NCBI GenBank assembly: GCA_024645305.1
Contig: JAHEFU010000006.1
Span: 1-30,404, forward strand
From: Planctomycetales bacterium
GTDB lineage: Bacteria > 4484-113 > JAFGCY01
Direction of reading: 5' to 3'
DNA length: 30,404 nt
The position numbers and the translations under genes were made by a program. Every line of letters begins with the position of its first letter. Within the stretch, counting starts at the first letter, position 1. Below are positions 17,388 through 24,621 of the stretch, piece after piece. The notes beneath the pieces were generated by a model. It made no database searches. It had not been told where the DNA came from and saw only the letters and a list, made by a program, of their open reading frames with translations.

Positions 17388-17397
17388 AGTGTTTGGT

Positions 17398-18597
17398 TCA
17401 GCCGGAAAATTCGACATAGGATTCACCTGGCAGATCCTGCGAGATCCTGAGCGGTGCGCCAATGGCGGCAAACTGCTCATTAGCCTGATTCAATTGCAAT
17501 TGAGCTGCCTCCGTATCTTCAGCAAGCATTAAATGCCGGGCATTTTCAAGGTGCAGCCGGGCAATGGAGTATTTGTCATCTATGTTGTGCTTCATCAGTT
17601 CATTCAGCAGACTGTGCGACTCATCTGTCAGCCCTGCCCTCCGCAGGACGCGGATGATGCTTTCGTGGGATTCGGGGCTCACGTTTGGCGTTGCTGTGAA
17701 GGTTTCCGCGGCCTGCCGGGCCAGACTGACCGCTTCATCATGTCTGCCTGCGATACTGGCCAGCTCAGCATCGAGGGCAATGCACAAATCGGCATTCTTC
17801 TGGAAACCGATACGAGTGCAGATTTCCCGGCAGCGGCTGATCGCAACCTGGGCTTCAGGAACCATCATCAATTCAACGTGCAGACGGGCCTTGATGTACC
17901 AGGCAGTGCTCATGCTGATCACCGGGTCAGCTTCAGCCCAGACCTGGACAGCTTCCTCGAACAATGAGAGAGCTTTGCGATACTCCGCCTTCAGGGTAAG
18001 CGCCATTGCCATGTTGCTCAGGGTCGCTGCCAGCTTCGCATTACTGACAAACAGTTCCCGCCTTGCGAGGGCTATGCTGTACTTTTCGACCGCCCTGTCC
18101 AGTTCACCAATCATCAGGGCCTCGTTGCCCAGCATGGTTTCCGCTCTGTGTGCCATTGTCCAGTCTTCCGCTTCAGTGGCTTTACGCAGGGCAATTTCCG
18201 CACTGCTGCGCACAAGGTCATGCTTGTGCGTATATATTCCACAGGAGGCAAGCTGCATGTACAGCGCGGCCTGCAGATCAGGCGGCATGGCAGGATCAAG
18301 GGTACTGCGAATCACGGACTCCGCCAGTTCCCAGCTATAGCTGGGACCGACCATCTCCGTCAGGTTACTGTGCTGCAGCTGGCGCGCTGCCTTCCAGCGA
18401 TCTTCCCTGGTTCCCAGGGCCTCGAGGCTGTCCTGGACAATGAGATCCTCCTCCCGACAGGAGAGTTCTCCGGCAAGCCTCCTCAGGTTGTCGTGGCTGA
18501 TGCGCTGGGTCTTTCCCGAGAGCCAGCGGGTAATTGTCTTGCGGTCCACCCCAAGCCTGCGGGCCAGCCACCACTGCTTGATCTCGCCCTTCAGCAT
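17398..18597 (-). CDS. HTH-TPR transcriptional regulator, copy 2 (true start probably further upstream)
   Basis: Read from the first ATG the product has 399 residues. It has the helix-turn-helix EIKQWWLARRLGVDRKTITR, the linker EALGTREDRW (59-68) and VGPSYSWELAES, then TPR-like helices such as KAEYRKALSLFEEAVQVW. Homology with its two paralogs does not stop at this ATG. The upstream in-frame codons encode QRQTALLNNEALRQI, matching RQTVLLNNEALARL of copy 1. The frame is closed by a TAG at 18658-18660, and the only codons between are CTG (18654), AAT-flanking codons, ACT and ATC (18648), with no ATG, GTG or TTG. So the gene uses a non-standard start, or its original start has mutated. It is the middle of three tandem regulators. 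Confidence 0.85.
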   Translation of the reverse strand: MLKGEIKQWWLARRLGVDRKTITRWLSGKTQRISHDNLRRLAGELSCREEDLIVQDSLEALGTREDRWKAARQLQHSNLTEMVGPSYSWELAESVIRSTLDPAMPPDLQAALYMQLASCGIYTHKHDLVRSSAEIALRKATEAEDWTMAHRAETMLGNEALMIGELDRAVEKYSIALARRELFVSNAKLAATLSNMAMALTLKAEYRKALSLFEEAVQVWAEADPVISMSTAWYIKARLHVELMMVPEAQVAISRCREICTRIGFQKNADLCIALDAELASIAGRHDEAVSLARQAAETFTATPNVSPESHESIIRVLRRAGLTDESHSLLNELMKHNIDDKYSIARLHLENARHLMLAEDTEAAQLQLNQANEQFAAIGAPLRISQDLPGESYVEFSG

Positions 18598-18654
18598 TAT
18601 CTGCCGGAGGGCCTCATTATTCAGCAGGGCTGTCTGACGTTGAGCGATAGTCAG

Positions 18655-18660
18655 ATTCTA
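18655..18660 (-). promoter_or_regulatory. Possible -10 element of HTH-TPR copy 2
   Basis: TAGAAT on the minus strand matches the -10 consensus at 5/6 positions. A start 7 bases downstream would fall at the ATC codon at 18648. That would make a leaderless message beginning exactly where homology to the paralogs begins. No convincing -35 element is visible, so this is tentative. Confidence 0.25.
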
Positions 18661-18701
18661 TCAGGATGTGGTCGCATCGTATACCAGTAGCAGCCCGTGC
18701 A

Positions 18702-19982
18702 TCAGCTCAGGCGGTACTGGTCATAGTACTCCCGGGGCAATACCGTCATCATGCGCCGCGGGGCATCCAGCTCCCTGAAAATATCATTGGCGGTCTCCAC
18801 TTCCTGCCATGCCTCATCATTACGTCCGAGGGCCATCAGGATGCGGGCCTTTTCCTGCCGGTAGCGTCCGAAATGCAGCCTGTCCTCATGATCGCTGGCT
18901 ATCAACCTGTCTATTTCCGCAAGGGCTTGCTCAACGCGGCCGGCACGGCGCCAGACCCTGGCTATGCTCTCGAGTGTTGCAGGATTTACATTCGGGGTCT
19001 GCGGAAACACTGCATTGGCCCGGTCTGCCAGGACCAGGGCCTCATCGTGATTCCCTGCCAGACTTGCAATCTCCGCCCTGATGGCGATGCACATGTTCGC
19101 AGCCTTGGCATAGTTGAGGATCTCAGAGACCTGCTCGCATCGCTCCACTGCCACGAGGCATTCATCAACCATGGACAGCTCAATGAGAAGCTTGGCTCGC
19201 AGCCACCAGGCCGTGGCAGTGCTGATGACCACCTCACAGCTGTCCCAGATAGGCATGGCCTCATTGAAGACCTCCAGGGCCTCGGCAAACTCCGCAATGG
19301 ACCAGTGCGCCAGTCCCTTGTTGCACAGGATTGATGCGAGCCGGGTCTGCGTAGGTATAAGGTCTCGGCGTTCCAGGACCTGCGCATAGCGACTGACAAC
19401 CTCGCTTAACTGCCCAATCATCAGGTAATAGAAGGCCAGCATGTCCAGCGACTGGTATTCCAGCGCCTCGTCTCCCTCGTCCACCGCTCGCTGCAGAGCG
19501 ATTTCCGCACTGCTCTTGGTCAGTTCCGGCTTGTGCTGGTACATGCCAAGGGAGGCCAGCTTCAGGTACAGGGCCACCTGCAGATCCACCGGCATGTCCG
19601 AGTCAATCGCCGAACGGATCAGGGTTTCCGCCAGTTCCCAGCTATAGCTGGGTCCGACCATACCCACCACGTCCTTGTCCTTGAGCTGGCGCGCTGCAGA
19701 CCAGCGATCCTCTCGTGTTCCCAGCGCTTCCAACCGGTCTTCAACGGTCAGCTCAGCCGCGCTGCAGTCCAGTTCCCGGGCCAAGCGGTCCAGGTTCTCC
19801 TGGCTGATGCGCCGGGTCTGACCGCTGATCCAGCGGGTCACGGTCTTGCGGTCAACGGCGATCCGGCGAGCCAGCCACCACTGCTTGAGCTCGCGCTCCT
19901 CGAGCATCCGGCGCAGGGCCTCAGCATTGATCAGGACTGTCTTCTTGCGGGTGATAGCACTGAGTATAGCGTTTGGGGACAT
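18702..19982 (-). CDS. HTH-TPR transcriptional regulator, copy 3
   Basis: I chose the ATG at 19982 (426 residues). It is preceded by AGGGGA at 9 bases, and homology with the other copies begins just after it (KKTVLINAEALRRMLEE). A longer frame opening at 20240 would overlap the divergent methyltransferase gene. The helix-turn-helix spans about residues 29-72 (ELKQWWLARRIAVDRKTVTR, WISGQTRRIS), the linker motif EALGTREDRW residues 85-94, and VGPSYSWELAET follows. The rest is TPR-like, for example IAEFAEALEVFNEAMPIW. It is divergent from the methyltransferase pair and could control them. The start region can fold into a hairpin that hides both the ribosome-binding site and the start codon. Confidence 0.88.
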   Translation of the reverse strand: MSPNAILSAITRKKTVLINAEALRRMLEERELKQWWLARRIAVDRKTVTRWISGQTRRISQENLDRLARELDCSAAELTVEDRLEALGTREDRWSAARQLKDKDVVGMVGPSYSWELAETLIRSAIDSDMPVDLQVALYLKLASLGMYQHKPELTKSSAEIALQRAVDEGDEALEYQSLDMLAFYYLMIGQLSEVVSRYAQVLERRDLIPTQTRLASILCNKGLAHWSIAEFAEALEVFNEAMPIWDSCEVVISTATAWWLRAKLLIELSMVDECLVAVERCEQVSEILNYAKAANMCIAIRAEIASLAGNHDEALVLADRANAVFPQTPNVNPATLESIARVWRRAGRVEQALAEIDRLIASDHEDRLHFGRYRQEKARILMALGRNDEAWQEVETANDIFRELDAPRRMMTVLPREYYDQYRLS

Positions 19983-19996
19983 GGAGATTTGTCCCC
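19975..19996 (-). promoter_or_regulatory. Hairpin over the ribosome-binding site and start codon of HTH-TPR copy 3
   Basis: In the message, GGGGACA (19996-19990) and TGTCCCC (19981-19975) form a perfect 7-bp stem with an 8-base loop. The left arm contains most of the Shine-Dalgarno and the right arm contains the last two bases of the ATG at 19982. A closed hairpin would block initiation, suggesting translational control. As DNA, the same inverted repeat could be an operator. Confidence 0.45.
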
Positions 19997-20071
19997 TGAT
20001 GTCCCGTGCTGCCGTCCCAAAACACGGGTGTTTCCCGGGAATTCTGGTTATTATTCCGGCGTCGGGCAGCT

Positions 20072-20095
20072 GGATTGCCATTTGGCGGATTGCCA
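20072..20095. promoter_or_regulatory. 9-bp direct repeat in the divergent regulator/methyltransferase gap
   Basis: GGATTGCCA occurs at 20072-20080 and again at 20087-20095, 15 bases start to start. It lies 32 bases upstream of the methyltransferase start, where an activator or repressor could bind. The 15-base period equals that of the TGTGAC pair upstream of HTH-TPR copy 1, though the repeat sequences differ. Confidence 0.3.
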
Positions 20096-20126
20096 GAAGC
20101 CCAAAAAGCTCAACGAGGTAATTGTC

Positions 20127-21206
20127 ATGTCTGTTATGCAGAAGGAAACGTTTGATGCAACGAGGGCGGAAGCCTTCGGTGGCCGCATGGTCGGTATTGT
20201 CAATGACGCAAGTCTCGCCCTGATGATCTCCCTTGGGCACCGCACCGGTGCACTTGAGGCGATGGCCGGGCTCGGCTGGTCATCCACAGCGGAAATCGCG
20301 GAGGCCAGCGGACTCAACGAACGCTATATCCGCGAGTGGCTGGGTGCCATGGTTACCGGAGGTGTTGTCGAATTTGACAGCGACAGCCAGAACTACCACC
20401 TGCCCGCCGAGCATGCAGCTGTGATCACTAGCAAGGCCGGTTCACACAACCTGGCGGTGCCGATGCAGTTCATCCCGGTGATGGGTGGTGTGGAGACTCC
20501 CCTGGTGGAGGCCTTCCGCAATGGCGGAGGTGTTCCTTATAGTGAGTTTGAGCGCTTCCACCCCGTGATGGCCGACTTCAGTGACCAGACTGTGATTGCC
20601 GGCCTCAAGGACAGCATTATTCCCGCCGTTGAAGGCCTGCATGAGCGACTCAGCGCCGGCATCAAATGTGTTGACATCGGCTGTGGCAGTGGACATGCAG
20701 CCATCCGCCTGGCGGAGATGTATCCCAACAGCACTTTCACCGGATACGACTTCGAGGAGCGCGCAGTCAAGGCGGCACAGGAACTGGCAACGAGCAAGGG
20801 TCTGAACAACATCAGCTTCAGTGTCCAGGACGTGGGTCGGCTCGAAGAGGTCGCCAGTTTCGACCTGGTGACGGCATTTGACGTGATCCACGACCAGGCT
20901 GATCCCGCCGGTGTACTTGCCAATGTGCGGCGGGCCCTCAAGGATGGCGGTGTGTTCCTGATGCAGGACATCAAGGCCTGCAGCCATCTGCACGGCAACA
21001 AGGACCACATGGTCGGGACCTTCCTCTACACGGTTTCCACCACCCACTGCATGACCGTCTCCCTTGCCAACGGCGGGGCCGGACTGGGTACCTGCTGGGG
21101 TCGCGAACTGGCGGAAAGCATGATCGGCGCCGCAGGATTCACGAGCCTTGAAACAAAGGAACTGGCCCACGATCCCTTCAACTACTACTACATCATGAAG
21201 GTCTGA
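20127..21206 (+). CDS. SAM-dependent methyltransferase with N-terminal winged helix (Rv2258c-like)
   Basis: I chose the ATG at 20127 (359 residues): GAGG lies 8 bases upstream and the frame before it carries no homology. Residues about 10-95 form a winged-helix dimerisation domain (GALEAMAGLGWSSTAEIAEA, LNERYIREWLGAMVTGGVVE). Residues about 175-330 are a class I methyltransferase with motif I VDIGCGSGHA (182-191), the acidic residue of TGYDFEE, and FDVIHDQADP, typical of this Rv2258c-like group. The substrate is a small molecule or unknown. A diverged paralog follows after 59 bases that hold a strong hairpin. The HTH-TPR copy 3 gene is divergent and may regulate the pair. Confidence 0.9.
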   Translation: MSVMQKETFDATRAEAFGGRMVGIVNDASLALMISLGHRTGALEAMAGLGWSSTAEIAEASGLNERYIREWLGAMVTGGVVEFDSDSQNYHLPAEHAAVITSKAGSHNLAVPMQFIPVMGGVETPLVEAFRNGGGVPYSEFERFHPVMADFSDQTVIAGLKDSIIPAVEGLHERLSAGIKCVDIGCGSGHAAIRLAEMYPNSTFTGYDFEERAVKAAQELATSKGLNNISFSVQDVGRLEEVASFDLVTAFDVIHDQADPAGVLANVRRALKDGGVFLMQDIKACSHLHGNKDHMVGTFLYTVSTTHCMTVSLANGGAGLGTCWGRELAESMIGAAGFTSLETKELAHDPFNYYYIMKV

Positions 21207-21217
21207 GCTGACACTTC

Positions 21218-21242
21218 GCGGGACCGGCAACGCCGGTCCCGC
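21218..21242 (+). terminator. Strong hairpin between the two methyltransferase genes (attenuator or partial terminator)
   Basis: Arms 21218-21228 and 21232-21242 form a perfect 11-bp GC-rich stem with a 3-base loop, 11 bases past the first methyltransferase stop. The following bases are C/T-rich but not a T-run, so full intrinsic termination is doubtful. It may reduce read-through into the second gene or protect the 3' end of the first transcript. Confidence 0.6.
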
Positions 21243-21265
21243 CCCTTACTTCACAGGAGAATTAC

Positions 21266-22408
21266 ATGTCCCGTATCATGACGGACCAGGCCCCCGATAT
21301 CCGCACTGACTTCTTCGCGGACCGTATGCAAACGATGCTGAGTGAGGCTTCGGCAGCACTGATGGTTTCCATCGGGCACCGCTGCGGGCTGTTCAGTGCA
21401 GTTTCACGTCTCGACTGGTTCAGTGCGGAGAACCTATCCACCAGCACAGGGCTCAGTGAGCGCTTCCTGTGCAGCTGGCTGGACTGTCTGTCTGCGGCAG
21501 GCATCCTCGAGTGTGATGCGGAAAATGGAACATACAGGCTGCCACGGCAGCACGCGGCAGTCCTGACGGACGGCGGGGCAGTTGCCAACATGGCGTCTCA
21601 GATGCAGCAGGTGGCAATGCTGGCCGGTGTAGAGGGTCTCGTAGCGGATTCCTTCCGGCACAGGCAGGGCGTGCACCCCCTTACATACACTCGCTTCCAG
21701 GAAATCAACGGCGCCGTCAGCCGTGATGGGGCAACCGACAGCCTGGAAAGCATCATCTCCCTCGCGCCCGGAATGCAGGGAAAACTTGAACGTGGCGTTG
21801 CCGTCCTGGAGGTCGGCTGCGGCAGCGGGGAACTTCTGACCGCATTGGCCAGGCGCTTCCCGCGCAGCAGGTTCCGTGGGATTGACATCTCGGACAAGGC
21901 GATTCGCCTGGCCCGCAAGCTGCAGTTGCGATCCTGCTGCCCAAACCTGGAGTTCGAGCAGTGCAGCATGCTGTCCCAGCCGGAAGCCATGCAGTATGAC
22001 CTTGTGCTGGCCTGCAATGTTGTCAGGAACTGCAGTGATTCAGAGGCGATGCTGTCGGCAATCCACCTGAGCCTGAGGATTGACGGGTTGCTCGTGATGT
22101 GCGAGAGCCAGACTTCGCCTGACTCCCACAGGACCGGAAAGGATCGGCTGGAGGCCTACCATCATGCCTATGAATGCATGGTCAGCCTGCCGCAGGCCCT
22201 CGCCCTCGGCGGAGGAAGGGCCAATGCATTCCCAGATGATGCCGAGCTGGGAGGGATGTTGACACGCATTGGCTTCAGCAAGCCCCGGCCTGCCCCCGGA
22301 CGTAAGTGGACGGGATTGCGCTGGAGTGTTGCCAGTCGGCAAAGCAAGCCCCTCCCGGGAAAACTTCCCTGGCACCAGTTGCAGTCCATCCACAGCATGC
22401 CGGTCTGA
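21266..22408 (+). CDS. Second winged-helix SAM-dependent methyltransferase (diverged paralog)
   Basis: The 380-residue protein starts at an ATG with AGGAG 6 bases upstream. It aligns along its length with the preceding methyltransferase: ASAALMVSIGHRCGLFSAVSRLDW against ASLALMISLGHRTGALEAMAGLGW, STGLSERFLCSWLDCLSAAGILE in the winged helix, and motif I LEVGCGSGEL (181-190). The FDVIHDQADP motif of the first copy is replaced by LVLACNVVRNCSD, and the protein is richer in cysteine and ends in a basic tail of about 40 residues. The substrate or reaction may therefore differ. It could act with its neighbour as a heterodimer or in consecutive steps; that is inference. It ends 10 bases from the convergent transporter gene. 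Confidence 0.87.
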   Translation: MSRIMTDQAPDIRTDFFADRMQTMLSEASAALMVSIGHRCGLFSAVSRLDWFSAENLSTSTGLSERFLCSWLDCLSAAGILECDAENGTYRLPRQHAAVLTDGGAVANMASQMQQVAMLAGVEGLVADSFRHRQGVHPLTYTRFQEINGAVSRDGATDSLESIISLAPGMQGKLERGVAVLEVGCGSGELLTALARRFPRSRFRGIDISDKAIRLARKLQLRSCCPNLEFEQCSMLSQPEAMQYDLVLACNVVRNCSDSEAMLSAIHLSLRIDGLLVMCESQTSPDSHRTGKDRLEAYHHAYECMVSLPQALALGGGRANAFPDDAELGGMLTRIGFSKPRPAPGRKWTGLRWSVASRQSKPLPGKLPWHQLQSIHSMPV

Positions 22409-22418
22409 TCCACCGCGG

Positions 22419-23636
22419 TCACCCGGCTTCGTCAGCCACTGCTGCAGCGGTGCGGACCTGCTTCATTAACCACAGCACCGCAGCGAGCATTGGCAGCAGC
22501 AGGCAGGCGGCAAAAGTCGTGTACATCCACTGGGCTCCCTGGGCCTGCATCAGGCTTGAACTGATCGGCAGCAGGGACAGCGGCAGAGTGATCTTCGCAG
22601 CATTGAGGATGCTCAGAGTCGTCGCGCGGACTGAACTGGCCGTACGCAGGTTGGCCTGCTCACTGATGATCGGCCTGGCAAAACCGCTGAACAGGTCTAT
22701 GCAGCCCCGCGCCAGCAGATAGACCGCCAGACCGAGCCAGGCCCGGCAACCCATCAGGAGCAGCATCGCCAGGAAGCCCAGTCCGACCAGGCCCAGTGCG
22801 GCCAGAGGTTGCCGGATACGCAATCTCCCCGCCAGATAATTGCCCAGGCCCTGCAGCAGTTCGAATCCTGCATACATGTATGCCAGCTGCTCAGGGGTCA
22901 GGCCAATTGCGGCATCCAGTTCGGCCGGCAGGTGGAAGTGGGACAGCTCCGGCACGATCTCCACGATGGCGGCAAACAGCAGCAGGGGCAGCAATCTAGT
23001 GAGGCTCATAATCAGCAGCGAACGCCCCGAACGCTGGCCATTTCCATTTCGTGGCGATTCCACTTCCCTATGCGGGGCTTCCAACATGGCAAGTACCACC
23101 ATGAATCCGCCGGCACTCATTACGATCTCCAGCCAGAATGGCAGGGTCCAGCTGACTCGCGTGGCAATCACCCCGCCGGCAATCTGGCTGCCGACCATGG
23201 CGATGGTGGCAATAGCCAGGCTGCGTGACAGGATCCTGCGGAAAGCCGGGACCTGTCCGCTGCCACGGCATGAATCGAACAGCAGCGCCTCGTCAGCTCC
23301 GCTGCGGAAAGTATCCCCCAGTCCACAGACTGCCATTGCCAGCCAGAACGTCCAGAATTCCTGACCCGCGATGAACAGCCCGGCACTCAGACCCTGCAGC
23401 ATGATGCCGATCAGCAGCGATCTCCTCCGCCCGATGCGATCCGCGATCCAGCCTGTGGGGACTTCCGCGAGGGCAATCACGCCATCACCAAGCAGTACCA
23501 GCCAGGCCATCTGCCCAAGGCTCAGTCCCTTGAAACTGAACAGGTACAGATACCAGACAGCATTGCTCATCCCTTCCCATGTCAGGCAGAGGTACCAGGG
23601 GTAGAGACGCAGGTTACGCGTGAGGCTGCGCTGCAC
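22419..23636 (-). CDS. Major facilitator superfamily transporter
   Basis: The 405-residue protein is strongly hydrophobic, with roughly 10-12 membrane segments and a hydrophilic central loop around HREVESPRNGNGQRSGRS. It carries MFS motif A, GWIADRIGRRR (62-72), between the second and third helices, and a partial equivalent region in the second half. This is the layout of proton-driven efflux permeases in the inner membrane. The GTG start at 23636 lacks a good Shine-Dalgarno; an ATG at 23644 is out of frame. The gene converges on the methyltransferase pair and is divergent from the esterase gene at 23716. Export of a methylated metabolite or drug efflux is possible, but substrate cannot be read from sequence. 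Confidence 0.88.
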   Translation of the reverse strand: MQRSLTRNLRLYPWYLCLTWEGMSNAVWYLYLFSFKGLSLGQMAWLVLLGDGVIALAEVPTGWIADRIGRRRSLLIGIMLQGLSAGLFIAGQEFWTFWLAMAVCGLGDTFRSGADEALLFDSCRGSGQVPAFRRILSRSLAIATIAMVGSQIAGGVIATRVSWTLPFWLEIVMSAGGFMVVLAMLEAPHREVESPRNGNGQRSGRSLLIMSLTRLLPLLLFAAIVEIVPELSHFHLPAELDAAIGLTPEQLAYMYAGFELLQGLGNYLAGRLRIRQPLAALGLVGLGFLAMLLLMGCRAWLGLAVYLLARGCIDLFSGFARPIISEQANLRTASSVRATTLSILNAAKITLPLSLLPISSSLMQAQGAQWMYTTFAACLLLPMLAAVLWLMKQVRTAAAVADEAG

Positions 23637-23715
23637 CTGCTCATGTTATCCGAAGTGCAACTATGCTTTCCCTGCTGCGCTCAGATAAACTGTACCAATC
23701 GCTGCAGAGGGAATC

Positions 23716-24609
23716 ATGAGGAATACAATCAAGATAGTGACGCTGACCGCGCTGCTGCTCCTGGGACTGGTGGTTTCAAGCACGGCGGAGTCCGACCTGA
23801 AGGGTCTGACGGTCCACCGCGATGTGCAGTATCGCGAAATTGTCGGCGTGGATCCCGGCCTGCTGAGTCTGGACATCTATGCACCTGAGGACGCAAGCGG
23901 CCTGCCTGTCCTCATGATGGTGCATGGCGGTGGCTGGAGCATCGGGGACAAAGCCAATCGCAGCCTGGCTGACACGAAACCGCGCTACTTCTGTGATAAC
24001 GGCTACATATACGTCAGCATCAATTACCGCCTGTCTCCGGCGGTCCAGCACCCCGCCCACATTGAAGATGTCGCCGCGGCCTATGCCTGGCTGACCGGCA
24101 ATGTTGCCAACTACGGCGGGGATCCGGAGCACATAAGCATCATGGGCCACAGTGCCGGCGCGCAGCTGGTCGCCCTGCTGGCAACGGATGCCAAGCGCCT
24201 GCAGGCATACGGACTGGATCCTGCCCACATTGATACCGTGATCTGTCTGGATGGCGCCGGCTATGACATTCCCGGACGGATGGCCGGCAGGCCGGGTCGG
24301 ATGCTGCGTGACATGCTGACGGATGCCTTCGGCAGTGATGGCACTCTGTGGGAGGATGCCTCGCCCACATTGCATGTGACAGAAGCCGGGAGCTACCCTC
24401 CCTTCCTGATCCTCTACACCCGGCGAGTAGATGCACCCGGGCAGAGTATGGAGCTGGCCGAGGCCCTGCGATCGGCGGAAACCTTTGCCTGGGAGGGGGA
24501 AGCCGCTGACAAAACGCATATGACAATCAACCGGGATGTGGGCACGGCGGAGGACTGGGTGACCATTCTGATCATGGACCTGCTGGCTGACGGCAGCATC
24601 GGCGACTGA
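23716..24609 (+). CDS. Exported alpha/beta-hydrolase (BD-FAE / HGGG esterase type), second copy
   Basis: This 297-residue protein starts at an ATG preceded by GAGGG. It has a signal peptide, with likely cleavage near STAES at residue 25. The catalytic layout matches the esterase at 3929-4852: HGGGWSIGDK (70-79), VSINYRLSP, GHSAG with nucleophile Ser146, probable acid Asp239 in TRRVDAPGQS, and His268 in DKTHMTI. The acid region differs from the HGDAD form of the other copy, so substrates may differ. It is a probable secreted or periplasmic carboxylesterase. It ends 12 bases from the convergent argH; no terminator is visible between them. Confidence 0.85.
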   Translation: MRNTIKIVTLTALLLLGLVVSSTAESDLKGLTVHRDVQYREIVGVDPGLLSLDIYAPEDASGLPVLMMVHGGGWSIGDKANRSLADTKPRYFCDNGYIYVSINYRLSPAVQHPAHIEDVAAAYAWLTGNVANYGGDPEHISIMGHSAGAQLVALLATDAKRLQAYGLDPAHIDTVICLDGAGYDIPGRMAGRPGRMLRDMLTDAFGSDGTLWEDASPTLHVTEAGSYPPFLILYTRRVDAPGQSMELAEALRSAETFAWEGEAADKTHMTINRDVGTAEDWVTILIMDLLADGSIGD

Positions 24610-24621
24610 GCTCAACTGTTG

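Noticed and set aside
19533..20126. N-terminal extension of the first methyltransferase
   Set aside because: The added 198 residues are antisense to HTH-TPR copy 3 and unlike any methyltransferase; the second copy starts at the equivalent of 20127.
19983..20240. N-terminal extension of HTH-TPR copy 3 to 20240
   Set aside because: The extension overlaps the start of the divergent methyltransferase gene, has no homology to the paralogs, and the ATG at 19982 has a ribosome-binding site.
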